Of a stretch of DNA of 64,000 bases, positions 47,678 through 57,812 are shown in pieces (position 1 is the stretch's first letter; each line of letters begins with the position of its first letter). The stretch comes from Gambelia wislizenii. Its lineage: Eukaryota; Chordata; Lepidosauria; Squamata; Crotaphytidae. Made by a program: the position numbers and the translations under genes. The DNA is taken from the NCBI GenBank assembly GCA_030847615.1, contig JAUMIR010000001.1, forward strand, positions 377,686,687 to 377,750,686, written 5' to 3'. The notes under the pieces are model-generated. The model saw nothing but the letters and a program-made list of their open reading frames with translations, did not search any database and was not told where the DNA came from.

Positions 47678-48516
47678 TGGTATCGAGAGGCCGGGTAACG
47701 GCAGGATCTTTTGACCTATGTATACCGATAGTAATGGAGGAGACGCCAGATCTTTATTGGAAATCGATCTTAACAGCATTCACACATACCCTCAGGCTTC
47801 AAGCAATCACACAAGACTATCAAAGGCAGTAGAAAGTATTTGGATAGAGGAACAGAGTAAGGGGAGTGTGGGTTATACTATACTGATCCTGTAGAGCTAA
47901 GATCATGAAGTAAACTGGCAGAGGGGAGGTCTGGAAGGCAGAATGGTGACATGAACTGATGTGGAGTCAGAAAGCAAGAGGTCTGTGCATACTTGGGTGG
48001 TGTTTTAGGCTGATATTTATATGTGATAATTCCCCTGAAGGGATGAGATTTTGAGCAGAATAGTGTGTCTCGGAGTTTCCCAGGACTCCGGTCCTGGTTC
48101 AGGGTGCTCTGGAAGAGTTAACAATAATTGATGGGCGATGTATTTGGAATTGAATAGGAGCAGGCAAGGTCTTTTTTTTTTTTGGAGAAGGAAAGAGGAA
48201 AAAACCTGTTTTGCAAACATCAAGGACTCTATTGTTGAGTGGATGAGTGGATGACCCACCTCCAGGTGTTAACTCTGACCTGAGTATTACTTGTTTGGGG
48301 AATTTCTAAAGGCTCCTCACTTGGTTATATGTGACTCCAGCCTTGGTGTCTGGGGGACCCTGGTTTACCTGCTAACCATGTGTAAGCCACATCAAGCCAA
48401 ATTATTAAATATTGCCAATTATGTGATATTCCAAGATGGGGGCTATCAGGGTAGGTAACAAGTCCTCCTGATCAAGGACCAGCTAAGTATTAAAGCATCT
48501 GTAGCCCTGTCCCACA
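47678..48516 (-). mobile_element. solo LTR candidate
   Basis: On the - strand this 839-bp block starts TGTGGGACAGGGC and ends CTCTCGATACCA, so it has TG...CA ends. It has a TATAAATA box (complement near 48015-48023) and, about 260 bases further, AATAAAGATC (complement near 47752), then about 80 bases of U5-like sequence. That order (U3, TATA, R, polyA, U5) is the LTR layout. No flanking coding region is present, hence 'solo'. The flanks do not show a clear target duplication. Related ends lie at 45130 and 46560. Confidence 0.6.
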
Positions 48517-48549
48517 GTAAATCTAGACTTTGTAAATAGTCTCTTAAAA

Positions 48550-49084
48550 CAGGAGCAGGCAACTGCAGTGTGTCTGGGGCTACTTTTTAGGTTGGCCAGG
48601 AGCTTGAGGGCCACATTTTGGTGCTTCCCCCCCCCTCCAGCATTTCAATATCTCCCCAATAATTTATTGGTCCATTAAAAATAAATTCCTTATAAATTAA
48701 GCCATCACTTTTTTTTGTAGTTGTTTCTTTAAAAAAAAATCAATTAGAACCAGTTTTCATTTACTTATTTGCAGCTCTTTAACTTACTTACACTTTAACA
48801 CTGACCAATCTTTCAGCAGCAGATGGTGACTCTTTTCTGGCTGGGTCTATGCCACATGATCATAGAGACCCAGATGGATGTGCCAAGAACAGGAAGAGCT
48901 TTGCATTTAGTATTCACTTATGATTTTAATTTGGGCCCCCAGCACTAAAACAGAGCAGAGGACCCCAGACTTGGTGAAATTGTCTCCCACAGGATTTTCT
49001 ACTTTTTTTTTATCAGAGGCACATAGAGAGCTTAGAAGTGTTGAAGGCCACACTTAGAGCCATGAACCACACTTTGCCCACCTG
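48550..49084. mobile_element. hAT-like non-autonomous element
   Basis: The left end is CAGGAGCAGGCAACTGCAG and GGCTACTTTTTAGG; the right end, inverted, is CAGGTGGGCAAAGTGTGG. The terminal inverted repeats are imperfect. The interior has TTGAGGGCCACATTTTGG and GAAGGCCACACTTAGAG near the two ends, as in hAT MITEs. About 535 bp, no ORF. Confidence 0.5.
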
Positions 49085-49519
49085 TTGGCTCAAGTGATAA
49101 GCTCAGTTAAAAGAGGATGTTCACTCTGGATAACATATCTACCGTACATTGCCTTCATTGAATCCAGAAACACCTACCATAGCTTTTTCCAAACACAAAT
49201 AATAAGTCAGAATATTTGGGAGGGGGGACTTGACTCAGAAGCAGTTACCATGTGCTTGATGATTGTCATGGTGCTTATTATCTGCTTTACATAACATTTG
49301 GAAAAGTTAATTTTAGGACTAGAGCTCTCAAAATCCCCCAGCCATCATGAACAATTAGGTGGAAGCTATAGTCCAAAAAGTAACTTTCCCAAAACCTGGC
49401 TTCAACTATAACTATGAATTACCAGAGAGAAGTGTCTCTGATGGTGACTTGAGAGCATGATTGGGTGGGAGATGGTGTTCCTTCTGAAACTTGTAGGACT
49501 TTAAAGGCTAACACTACAC

Positions 49520-49546
49520 CAAACTGAACTGAACTGAACTGAACTG
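49520..49546 (+). repeat. (AACTG)n microsatellite
   Basis: Five AACTG units near a BovB insertion. Confidence 0.9.
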
Positions 49547-49622
49547 AGAAATAGGCAAGCAAGCAGAACAATTTTAGCACTGGCAAGATATGATCAGAAT
49601 AGGACATTCTAGTCAAAATCCT

Positions 49623-51014
49623 ATCAGCACACTTGATAGTCCTGGTGTGTAACCTCTACTCAGGACAGGAGGCCACCGTAAAAACAGAATATGGAGAAAC
49701 AGAATGGTTCCCAATAGGAAAGAGAGTAAGACAAGGTTGCATTCTATCATCCTACTTCTTCAACTTGTATGCAGAAAACATCATGTGCAGAGCAGGTTTA
49801 GCGATGGAGGAAGGAGGAGTGAAGATTAGAGGAAAGAACATTAACAATCTAAAATATGCAGACAGCACCTCAATACTAGCTGAAAACAGCACAGACTTGG
49901 AGCAACTACTAAAGAAAGTCAAAGAAGAAAGTGCAAAAGAAGGCTTAATGCTGAACATTAAGAAAACAAAAATAATGACCATGGAGGATTTTCATACATT
50001 CAAAATAGATGATGAGGAAACTAAAATAGTGAAAAACTTCCCATTCCTTGGATCAATCATAGACAATTTCAATTTCAGCCAACTGGAGCAATGGGTCATT
50101 CATCACATGACCTAATTTAAATATTATATGACACTTTGTCTAAGTTCCTTTTAAGTTTTGTCTCCATGTGACTGGAGCCATCTTTGCAGTCTTAGCAGTC
50201 TTAGAAGTCTTTGAGTCCTTTCAGTCGAGACACCATGTAGCCCACACCGCTTAAGGCTGGGTGAGTCTTTTCCTACCCTAAATCCTCTTAGTCAGTTAGG
50301 GACCTTTTAAGTTTGTTTTAATATGTAGATTAAGATTGATATACCTTCAGTAAACTTTTGATATGCATTTTTAAACTGACGTCTTTGTTGTTTTAATGAG
50401 TCTAATTGACTGAGTGATCAAACTACACATTTAAATGTTAATTGAGCTGTGTCTGCATTCCGGATGCTTTACTCTGCTTGCTTTGAAAGAAAAGTGTTTG
50501 TTTGTTTGTTTGTTTACTTTTAAAGAAGATATTTTTATTTTTAAAAGGGCTAGATCCCTGGAGTTTTAAATACATTTTTAATTTTAGACTCATACCTCCC
50601 TACACTTTTCCATCACATGTGTGGATGTGAGAGCTGGACAGTGAAGAAAGCTGATAGAAAGAGAATCAACTCATTCAAAATGTAGTGCTGGAGAAGAGAA
50701 CTGAGGATACTGTGGACAGCCAAAAAGACAAAGAAACGGATCTTAGAACAGATCAAGCCAAAGCTCTCATTAGAAGCCAAGCTAAATTGAGTCTGTCCTA
50801 CTTCAGTCACATCATGAGGAAATAGCTCACTGGACAAGCCAATAATGCTAGGAAAGGTGGAGGGAAAATTAAAGAAAGGAAGACCACACACCAGATGGAT
50901 AGTCTCAGTCAGAAAAGCCACAGTCCTGAAACTGCAAACCTGAGGAGACTTGGAGAGATCTCATTCATGGGGTCACCATGAGTTGAAGTCAACTTGATGG
51001 CAGTTAAGAACAAC
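49623..51014 (+). mobile_element. 5'-truncated BovB (RTE) LINE with 12-bp target duplication
   Basis: The first part encodes NLYSGQEATVKTEYGETEWF, then IGKRVRQGCILSSYFFNLYA, INNLKYAD (here the ADD motif reads ADS) and LNIKKTKIMT: the reverse transcriptase palm with a mutated catalytic motif. The second part (50611-51014) encodes, in shifted frames, GCESWTVKKADRKRI and the RGRP-type 3' ORF end, and closes with GTCACCATGAGTTGAAGTC and the tail. It is flanked by AGTCAAAATCCT at 49611-49622 and 51015-51026, an exact target-site duplication. The RT middle is interrupted by 50110-50610. Confidence 0.9.
50110..50610. mobile_element. 501-bp unidentified insert in the BovB copy
   Basis: This block interrupts BovB between the palm domain and the GCESW region. 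CATCACATG is present on both sides (50101-50109 and 50611-50619). It contains a tandem CAGTCTTAG pair and a T-rich second half including (TTTG)n. It carries no ORF, and no TG...CA ends are clear. Confidence 0.5.
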
Positions 51015-51204
51015 AGTCAAAATCCTGGCACCAGTCTGTACCAAGCTGTCTTCAAAGTCACCTCCACATGAAATAAGTTGTGATAGTCCAGTCAGGAATT
51101 TAGCAAGGATGACCGTGACCAGATTACCACAGTCTAAGAGAAGCCAAAGCTCGTAAAGGGTATCTATGCCATACTCTAATGACATAGTGCTCATCAACAT
51201 GAGC

Positions 51205-51715
51205 TAGGATATGCTGGCTCCCCTACCTGGACAGAACAGGAAGAAATCCAGTCAAGCATGCTGGCTTGTCACTGCAGCCACTGCCACAGTTTCCCTTGCT
51301 CTCTCTGAAGGCTAGAAGCCAGCACACAACATGTGACCAAGGCTCCCTGCACGTGACAAGCCTTGGTCACATGCTGTGGTCCTGTTTCCTGCTGTGGAAG
51401 AGCAAGGCAGAGGGCAGTAGAAGCGATGGGTCAGCATGCCGGAACAGCATGCCGGAACAGGCTCCGGTGGTCACACAGGACCTGATCCGTTTCTTCTTGG
51501 AGAGAATGGATTAAAGCAGGTATTATTTTAGAATGCTTTAATGAGCCCTACCCTATATCTCCCCTCCCCAGTCTTAGCCCCGGGGGTGGTGAGGACTGCC
51601 TGGGGGCAGAATGGAGCAAAAGCCCTGAATTGTCAGGACTCTAAGATGGGGGCAAAATAGGGTATATTCCCTGCATAAACAAGCCCACAGCTAGAGAATT
51701 CCAAAGCTGCAAATC
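51205..51715 (+). repeat. unidentified repeat family, copy 3 (nearly complete)
   Basis: It starts GGATATGCTGGCTCCCC. It has GTGACCAAGGCTCCCTGCA, CACATGCTGTGGTCCTGTTT, CTGATCCGTTTCTTCTTGG, GAGCCCTACCCTATATC, GGACTGCCTGGGGGCAGAAT and AAACAAGCCCACAG at the end. The order is the same as in copies 1 and 2. Copy 3 also has a local duplication of CATGCCGGAACAG at 51437-51460. Confidence 0.65.
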
Positions 51716-51719
51716 CGAT

Positions 51720-53410
51720 CATTCAAGAGGAATGAAGCCCTGTTTCAAATAAGCTGAATGCCATCTCCCTGAACCTGGGAGCTTTCTACCCAATGGATTT
51801 CCCCTCTCTCATCCCCCTTCCATAGAAGGGTTTGAGTTTTACTTACCAGGCTGGAAGAGGAAAAGGTGGTGGTGAAGAAAGAATTTGGCATTCCCATTCA
51901 GTTTGTCCTTGATTCCTAAAAATATAAGAACTTAGAAAAGGTTTTGGCTTGCATTCTGTATTGCAGTTATGAATTCATAGCCTGCAAATGCTCTGGATTC
52001 AGTAAGACTACATACATGCCCTTACAGCTCACCTTAACAGCTGGCAGCTGAATTGGGTGAAGGGTGTGTGTTGAGCAACTGATGGAGTGCTAGGAGGGTT
52101 GCAGCAGGGCCCCTGTCACAATACGCAAAAGTCACATACTCAAAATCCAGGTTTCCACTGCAAGAATGAATTCTCTCTGTGTATTTTGGGAGAATAGCTT
52201 TAGTAATCCTTAGCACCAGGAAGCAAAATAAAGGACCTGTGTACCTTAAGAATAATTGAATTTCCCCATACTCAACCCTGCAACTTAACTGGTGTCATGT
52301 GTATTTCTTCTTTCCTTCATTTGTAGCATATGTATAAATATCCCAAAAGACCAGAACTGTAACGTGGCAAAATGTTACACAGTCCAAAAAGTAAAAGATA
52401 GATCTAAGATACTCAAGGACATAAACAATCTGAGTGACTCCAAAGCTTTTGGAGTAGCTGCTGTAGAGCTGGAAGGTAAAGGGCATGACCCTGATCTGAC
52501 TGGAGACAATAAGGGGGCAACTGAGAGTTTCTATTAACTTCAAAGAGAGTAGGATCAGGGTGAAACTTAGATTAAAGGATATTGCTAATGTTTTCCAGAC
52601 AGTGGTTCATTTCTTTTTTAAAGTGCTCAGAACTAAAGCTCCAATCTTACCACTACATGAGAACAGTGGCCACTCAATCTAACAAAGCCTACACTGATGT
52701 CAAACTTCAAGAGTTGGACTGACCCATCATACTGTTTTCAGTGTGTAGAAAAGTTACCTTTTGTAGTATAGCATGCAGATACATGTCTACTCAGAGGTAA
52801 CTCTCACTGCTTTAAAGAGGCTTACTCTCCTATAAGAGGGTACAGACCTGCAGCTTTAGTCCTGTATTCACCCAGTGAGTGGAGAGGATTACTATAGTAG
52901 TCATCTAGAGAGTTGAAAATGGAAGGTGATAGCTCATTGGGATTAATGAATGTGGACTATAACACCTTGTGTCAGCAGCATTACACTTAAGTTTTATACA
53001 TTTAAGACCACCTATTTTGAATTAATTACTCATAAACACCACACTTAGGTACATGTAATTAAGACTTTTAAACACCAGTTAAAATTGATCTGTAGTTTAC
53101 AATGTGTTTGTTTTTCTGAAATCTAATTTAGTTTAGACTTGTCTGCAATGATTTCAGTGTCTTCTCCCCACTTCTCAAGGTACACCCCAGCTAACCAATA
53201 AAAAGAACTGTAAATTTTCCCTTAAAAATTCACAACAGTAAGATTTTTTCTTTTTGCGTTATGAATCTACTCATATTTCAGTGTTCAATATTTAAATTGT
53301 TTTTATGGGACAATAGCAAAATGAAATTTTTATTCAGTTAACATTGTATTTTTACTACTAACCTGTAAATAAATTAGGACTTTTCCCCAATAGTTTGTAC
53401 ACATAACAAA
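51720..53410. other. intergenic, no feature recognised
   Basis: No exon or known repeat recognised. Confidence 0.4.
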
Positions 53411-53414
53411 GACG

Positions 53415-53625
53415 TGGAATCTGCTGGCATATCCCAGCCATGGATCTGGCCCATTGTTCCCCATTCCCTCCATGGAATGGGAGGAAGTCCTGAAGGACCT
53501 GCTAGCCCACCACTACAGGCCATTTTCCTCGCTGACTGAGAAGGCAGGAAGGGGGCCTGCAACATCTGACCAAGACCCCCTGCATGAGATTTGTCACGGT
53601 AGCACACTGGTACCTCTGAGCAGAT
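53415..53625 (+). repeat. unidentified repeat family, copy 4, 5' half
   Basis: CTGCTGGCATATCCCAGCC, ATGGATCTGGCCCATTG and GACCAAGACCCCCTGCATGA match the 5' half of copies 1 and 3. Its 3' half is probably the segment at 54395-54715. Confidence 0.55.
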
Positions 53626-53629
53626 CGAG

Positions 53630-54020
53630 AGGACCAGGCAGGAAAAGTTGCTGTAGCAGAGTTGCAATCATCAGGTGAAGAAATGAGCAAACAGGCACAA
53701 ACATGTGTCTAAATTATTTCTCTTTACTAAAGCATGTTGGAGTATTATTTACAATGAGTCAGAGACTCCAAACATACAGACTACATAACACAGCACAATG
53801 TACAGCGCAGTCCTGCACTGTCCAGAACAGACTGAATGCACACAGTCTGAGAACTAAATCCAAGTCAAGAGCAGAGACAGTAAGTGGGGTGAACTAGTTA
53901 TACAGTACAGATACAGTACTGTCATGGGTTATACAGTTAGTGGTTCTCATGTACATTTTCCCATACAAATAAGACTTCAGCCTTAATTTCCTTCCCATGT
54001 CTGTCTCTCAGACATAATCT
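53630..54020. other. unidentified insert within repeat copy 4
   Basis: Sequence between the two halves of copy 4, without ORF. It includes ACAGTACAGATACAGTACTG, a short inverted repeat. Possibly an LTR or other element; no ends recognised. Confidence 0.3.
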
Positions 54021-54025
54021 AGATA

Positions 54026-54265
54026 CAGTAGGCCCCCCGTATCTGCTGGGGATTGGATCTGGCAGGGGCCATGGATACTGAAAACCATGGATAATAGTGA
54101 ATGCCATTGAAAATAATGGGACTTCTGGTGTAAAAATACAATAGAGTTGCCTTGGAGGACCTAGAAAATGGCTAGAGAGGACACATTTTCTAGGAAGATT
54201 CTATGGTAGGTGTGCTGTTTTGTGTCCCATGGATAATTGAATCAGTGGATACGGTGGTCCTACTG
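54026..54265 (+). mobile_element. Tigger-like MITE, copy B
   Basis: Ends TA|CAGTAGGCCCCCCGTAT and ...GGTCCTACTG|TA with a TGTCCCATGGATAATTGAA interior. It is related to copy A at 10456-10690 but has different terminal bases. 240 bp. Confidence 0.8.
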
Positions 54266-54394
54266 TATGCCTGCCAGCTACATTTAGCCTGCTCATTGCT
54301 GGCCCCTGCAGACTGAAGCATATTATTCCATGCCAGCTCTTTACAGTATAAATTTCCAGTGATTGTACATCCCATCACCTTGACATATGCTGTA

Positions 54395-54715
54395 GGACTC
54401 CTTCCTGCCTTCTTGGAGAGTCAGGGAGACCACAGCAGCAGCAGTGAGGGCCAGTCTGCCGGGATGGGCTCCTGTGGACACGTGGGGCCCAATCCATTTT
54501 TTTGCTGGCAGAAGTGGAGTAAGCCATGTTTTTTAAAAAAATAAGTTATATCAGGCCCTACTCTGCCTTCTCCCTGTCTCAGCCTTATATCTGCCACAGG
54601 GATAGTAAGGACTGTCCAGGGGCAGAAAGGGGCAAATACCTGGCATTGTCAGGACTGCAGGACTCTGAGACAGGGGAAAGACTGGGGTTTTTGCCCATCT
54701 AGACAAGCCCACAGA
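54395..54715 (+). repeat. unidentified repeat family, copy 4, 3' half
   Basis: ACTCCTTCCTGCCTTCTTGG, CCCTACTCTGCCTTCTCCC, GGACTGTCCAGGGGCAGAAA and TCTAGACAAGCCCACAG match the 3' half of copies 1-3, including the terminal motif. Confidence 0.65.
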
Positions 54716-54719
54716 CACA

Positions 54720-55445
54720 GGCATGTAACTTCCTAATCATTTCTTAATTTGCAGCAGGATGCAATCTTCAGTTATAAATCACTGACCATTATAAGGATCC
54801 CTCATGGAGGATTCTGTGTAGCTATGCTGAATTTTCTATGTTCTGCTTTGTGTTTATATCAGTGTTTTTCTATCAATCAATCATCAAGCAAGCAATCATC
54901 TACGTGTTCTATGTAGTGCAGCACTCTGACAGCTTCATCAAAAGATAGCTTTAAATCTTTTGAATAAAATATAAAAATTATACTCTTTCTCTCTCTTTGT
55001 GTATATTCAGTAGAGTGAACCGCAAAATATAGAAGAAAATAAAAATCAACGTAGTTAGCTCAAAAGTGGGGGAAATGAATTTTAAGTATTGGCTATAGGG
55101 TTTCTAAGAATGCACACACACACCTGTTGCTCCATTATCAAAACTTTGTGTAAGCAGCAGAGGAAGCAGTGCTGGTACAGAACTTCTAATAAGGAGGATA
55201 TTTTGCACATTCTCTGCCCTCCTCAGCACAGGCTTGCAAGAAGCATCAGGGAGGGATTAGCAAACTGTCTAGGTGCCAGATATGTTCAAATTTCCCATGG
55301 CATCATAATCTTATCCAAGAGAACTTGCCCATAGCAAATTGCAGCAGACTAAAATGTCAAAAAGTTTTGGGGTTTTTTTTGCCATGCAAGCTCCCACAGG
55401 AAAGGAACAGGTGGCCATTTTATCCATTTGGGTATCTGAGAACAG
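54720..55445. other. intergenic, no feature recognised
   Basis: No exon or known repeat recognised. Confidence 0.4.
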
Positions 55446-55450
55446 CCAGG

Positions 55451-55672
55451 GACCTAAATATCCTAAAGGCACCAAATCCTGTCTGATCTTGGAAGCTACA
55501 CAGGGTCAGCCCTGGTTAGAGTGGGAGACTGCCAATGAATACCAGTGCTATAGGTTATATTTCAGAGGAAAGAACTGGCAAAACCACCTGAATATTCCTT
55601 GCCTCAGAAAACCCTATGAAATTCATGGGGCCTCCATAAGTCAACAGGTGACTTGAAATCACACACACACAT
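55451..55672 (+). repeat. 5S rRNA-derived SINE (5S-Sauria type)
   Basis: The head GTCTGATCTTGGAAGCTACA, then CAGGGTCAGCCCTGGTTAGA, GTGGGAGACTGCCAATGAAT and ACCAGTGCTATAGG aligns along the 5S rRNA from its internal promoter to its 3' end. The tail has TATTCCTTGCCTCAGAAAAC, CATAAGTCAACAGGTGACTTG, in part, and (CA)n, and is BovB-like. 5S-derived SINEs are known in squamates. It is not a 5S gene. Confidence 0.9.
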
Positions 55673-55772
55673 GGCTGACAGTGTATGTTACAAATTAGAG
55701 GGACCCAGTAGTCTGGAAAGAGGACTGAGACCTGACCAAGTGGCATATGTTTGTGTCTTTCTTGGTAGCATC

Positions 55773-55774
<2 letters not shown>

Positions 55775-55807
<33 letters not shown>
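55775..55807 (+). repeat. (AT)n microsatellite
   Basis: About 16 AT units. Confidence 0.95.
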
Positions 55808-55809
<2 letters not shown>

Positions 55810-55811
<2 letters not shown>

Positions 55812-56690
55812 CAAGATATGAATTCCTATGTAAAGATTTTTAGCCAGCCCATCAGGGGCTCAAAACTGCCACAGGGTGGGCCAGGAAAGGAAGCCAGACT
55901 TCTCAAGAGCCACTCCCACAACAACCAAGTGAAGCTGCCTACTGCTGAGAGCAACAGAGGAAAGCTAAGCCCTTCCACTTCCAGCCGAACCAGGTTCTAG
56001 GTTGTTGCAAGTGGCCAGAGGCCCTCCCTGTTTCCCCACACTTATCACACCAAATTGCCATGTTGCTGACCCCCCCCCTGCCACCAAGAACAGTGCTGAT
56101 CCTCAGATCCCTCTCCTTCATGCACAGCCAGGAACCTCTCTGTTGCTCAACACAAAGCCAGTCTGACAATGGGCCCCACCTGTTGTGTAGATCTGCTACT
56201 AGCAAACACCTAGAGGGCTCACCCAAGAACATTTTTTTTACCATCCCTATGGCCCTAGGAGCAGTTCCTTCCTCATGGAGCAGTAGAACTGATACTAATT
56301 TTCAGTTAAAAATTTAAAAACTACATGCCAGTGGGAGGTGGGCATAGAAGGTCAGCTGCAACAGACAGTATTTGCACCTTGAGTTATCTAAACGCATACT
56401 AGGTTAAAAATGCATACTCTTTCTTTTTTAAAAAAAATGTGCTTGTGTTTTAACTAAGGATTCTTGTGCTGTGGCTTGCAGGCAGATCTGAGGCCTATAT
56501 TTCTTTCTTTGTGACTTGATTTGGCTTTTGAGGCCCATATTCTTTCAGGAACCTTGAGGGAGGATCAGAGATATGTAACTTATTTTGCATGCCTGGATTT
56601 GGCCATTGAAGCACATTTTAATTTGAGGGAAATATTTATGTATTTATTTGATTTATATCACACTTCTCTCCTGAATAGGTCTCAAAGTAG
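55810..56690. other. intergenic, no feature recognised
   Basis: No exon or known repeat recognised. Confidence 0.4.
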
Positions 56691-56744
56691 AATTGGACTC
56701 TCTCTCTCTGGCTTTTCTTTGCAAACGAAGATTCTGGAAGGACT

Positions 56745-57495
56745 CATCCCACACTTTCTGCAAGTGCGCTGATGACTAAAAAGGCCAATCCGAGATAAAC
56801 AAGTCCAGTTGCAGAAAGCACAGCAGAAGGTCTCCTTGGGTGATGTTTTTGGGTTGTGATTCTTTCTGCGTTGTCATTTCTCTTCAAGACTTGTTCGGCG
56901 TGAGTTCTCAAATAAGGCTGAAGCATTGTGATAGTGCGTCTCCATGCCTCCCAACGTGAGGCCAGAGCGGACCATTGTTGGTGATCAATTTGGCCGAGCC
57001 TGAGATGTTGTTTCAGGGAGTCTTTGTATCGCTTTTTGGGAGTGCCCCTCTTACGCTGACCTGTGGCAAGTTCACCATAGAATACTATTTTTGGGAGGCG
57101 ATGGTCGTCCATCCTAGAAACGTGACCTGCCCAGCGCAGCTGCGTTCTCAATATCATGGCCTCAATGCTGGTGATCCCTGCTTGCTCAAGGACACAACAT
57201 TCGTCACATAGTCGGTCCAGTGTATATTTAGGATTGTGCGTAGACAGCGCTGATGAAAGTGTTCGAGGAGTCGTAGGTGGTGGCGATAGGTGATCCATGT
57301 TTCAGATCCATAAATGGCTCTATACACACTGATTTTTGTGCTTTGCCTCAGGTGTTTATTGCTCCAGACTCTTTTGTGAAGTGTTCCAAATGCAATATAT
57401 GCCTTTGCTAATCTGTGATCAATCTCTTTGTCAATCTTGGCATCTGAGGAGATGATGCTTCCCAGGTAGGTGAACTGCTGAACGGACTTGAGCAC
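56745..57495 (-). pseudogene. ORF2 C-terminal part of the same LINE
   Basis: Frame 57495-57154 covers VQQFTYLGSIISSDAKID, VYRAIYGSETW and LEHFHQRCLR. Frame 57298-56744 covers EQAGITSIEAMILRTQLRWA, GHVSRMDDHRLPKIVF and RKRGTPKKRYKDSLKQHL. The two overlap because a single base is missing near 57195. The end carries the HHPRRPSAVLSATGL and AFLVISALAESVG region, where the copy at 5375-5460 instead keeps a CxxC...H...C motif, so the zinc-finger-like end is degraded here. Confidence 0.8.
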
Positions 57496-57812
57496 AGATT
57501 TGCCGATGGCAATGTGGGGATGGTGGTGTTCGTCCTGTGGTGCAGGCTGGTAAAGAACTTCTATTTTCTTCCAGTTGACTTCCAGCCCAAACAGCTCTGC
57601 AGCTGTTGCGAAGCAGGATGTTAGGCGCTGCAGAGCTGCTTCTGTGTGGGCAACAAGGGCAGCATCATCAGCGAAGAGCAGCTCATGGACTAGATAGTTT
57701 AGAGTCTTAGTGTGAGCCCTCAGATGGCTTCAGTTAAAGAAGCTACCATCAGTACGGTAACGTATATAGATGCCATCGTCTTCTTCAAGCTCTGCCATAG
57801 CCCTTTGGAGCA

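Noticed and set aside
55451..55672. A 5S rRNA gene
   Set aside because: The similarity is partial and diverged, and it is followed by a BovB-like tail and (CA)n, the layout of a 5S-derived SINE.
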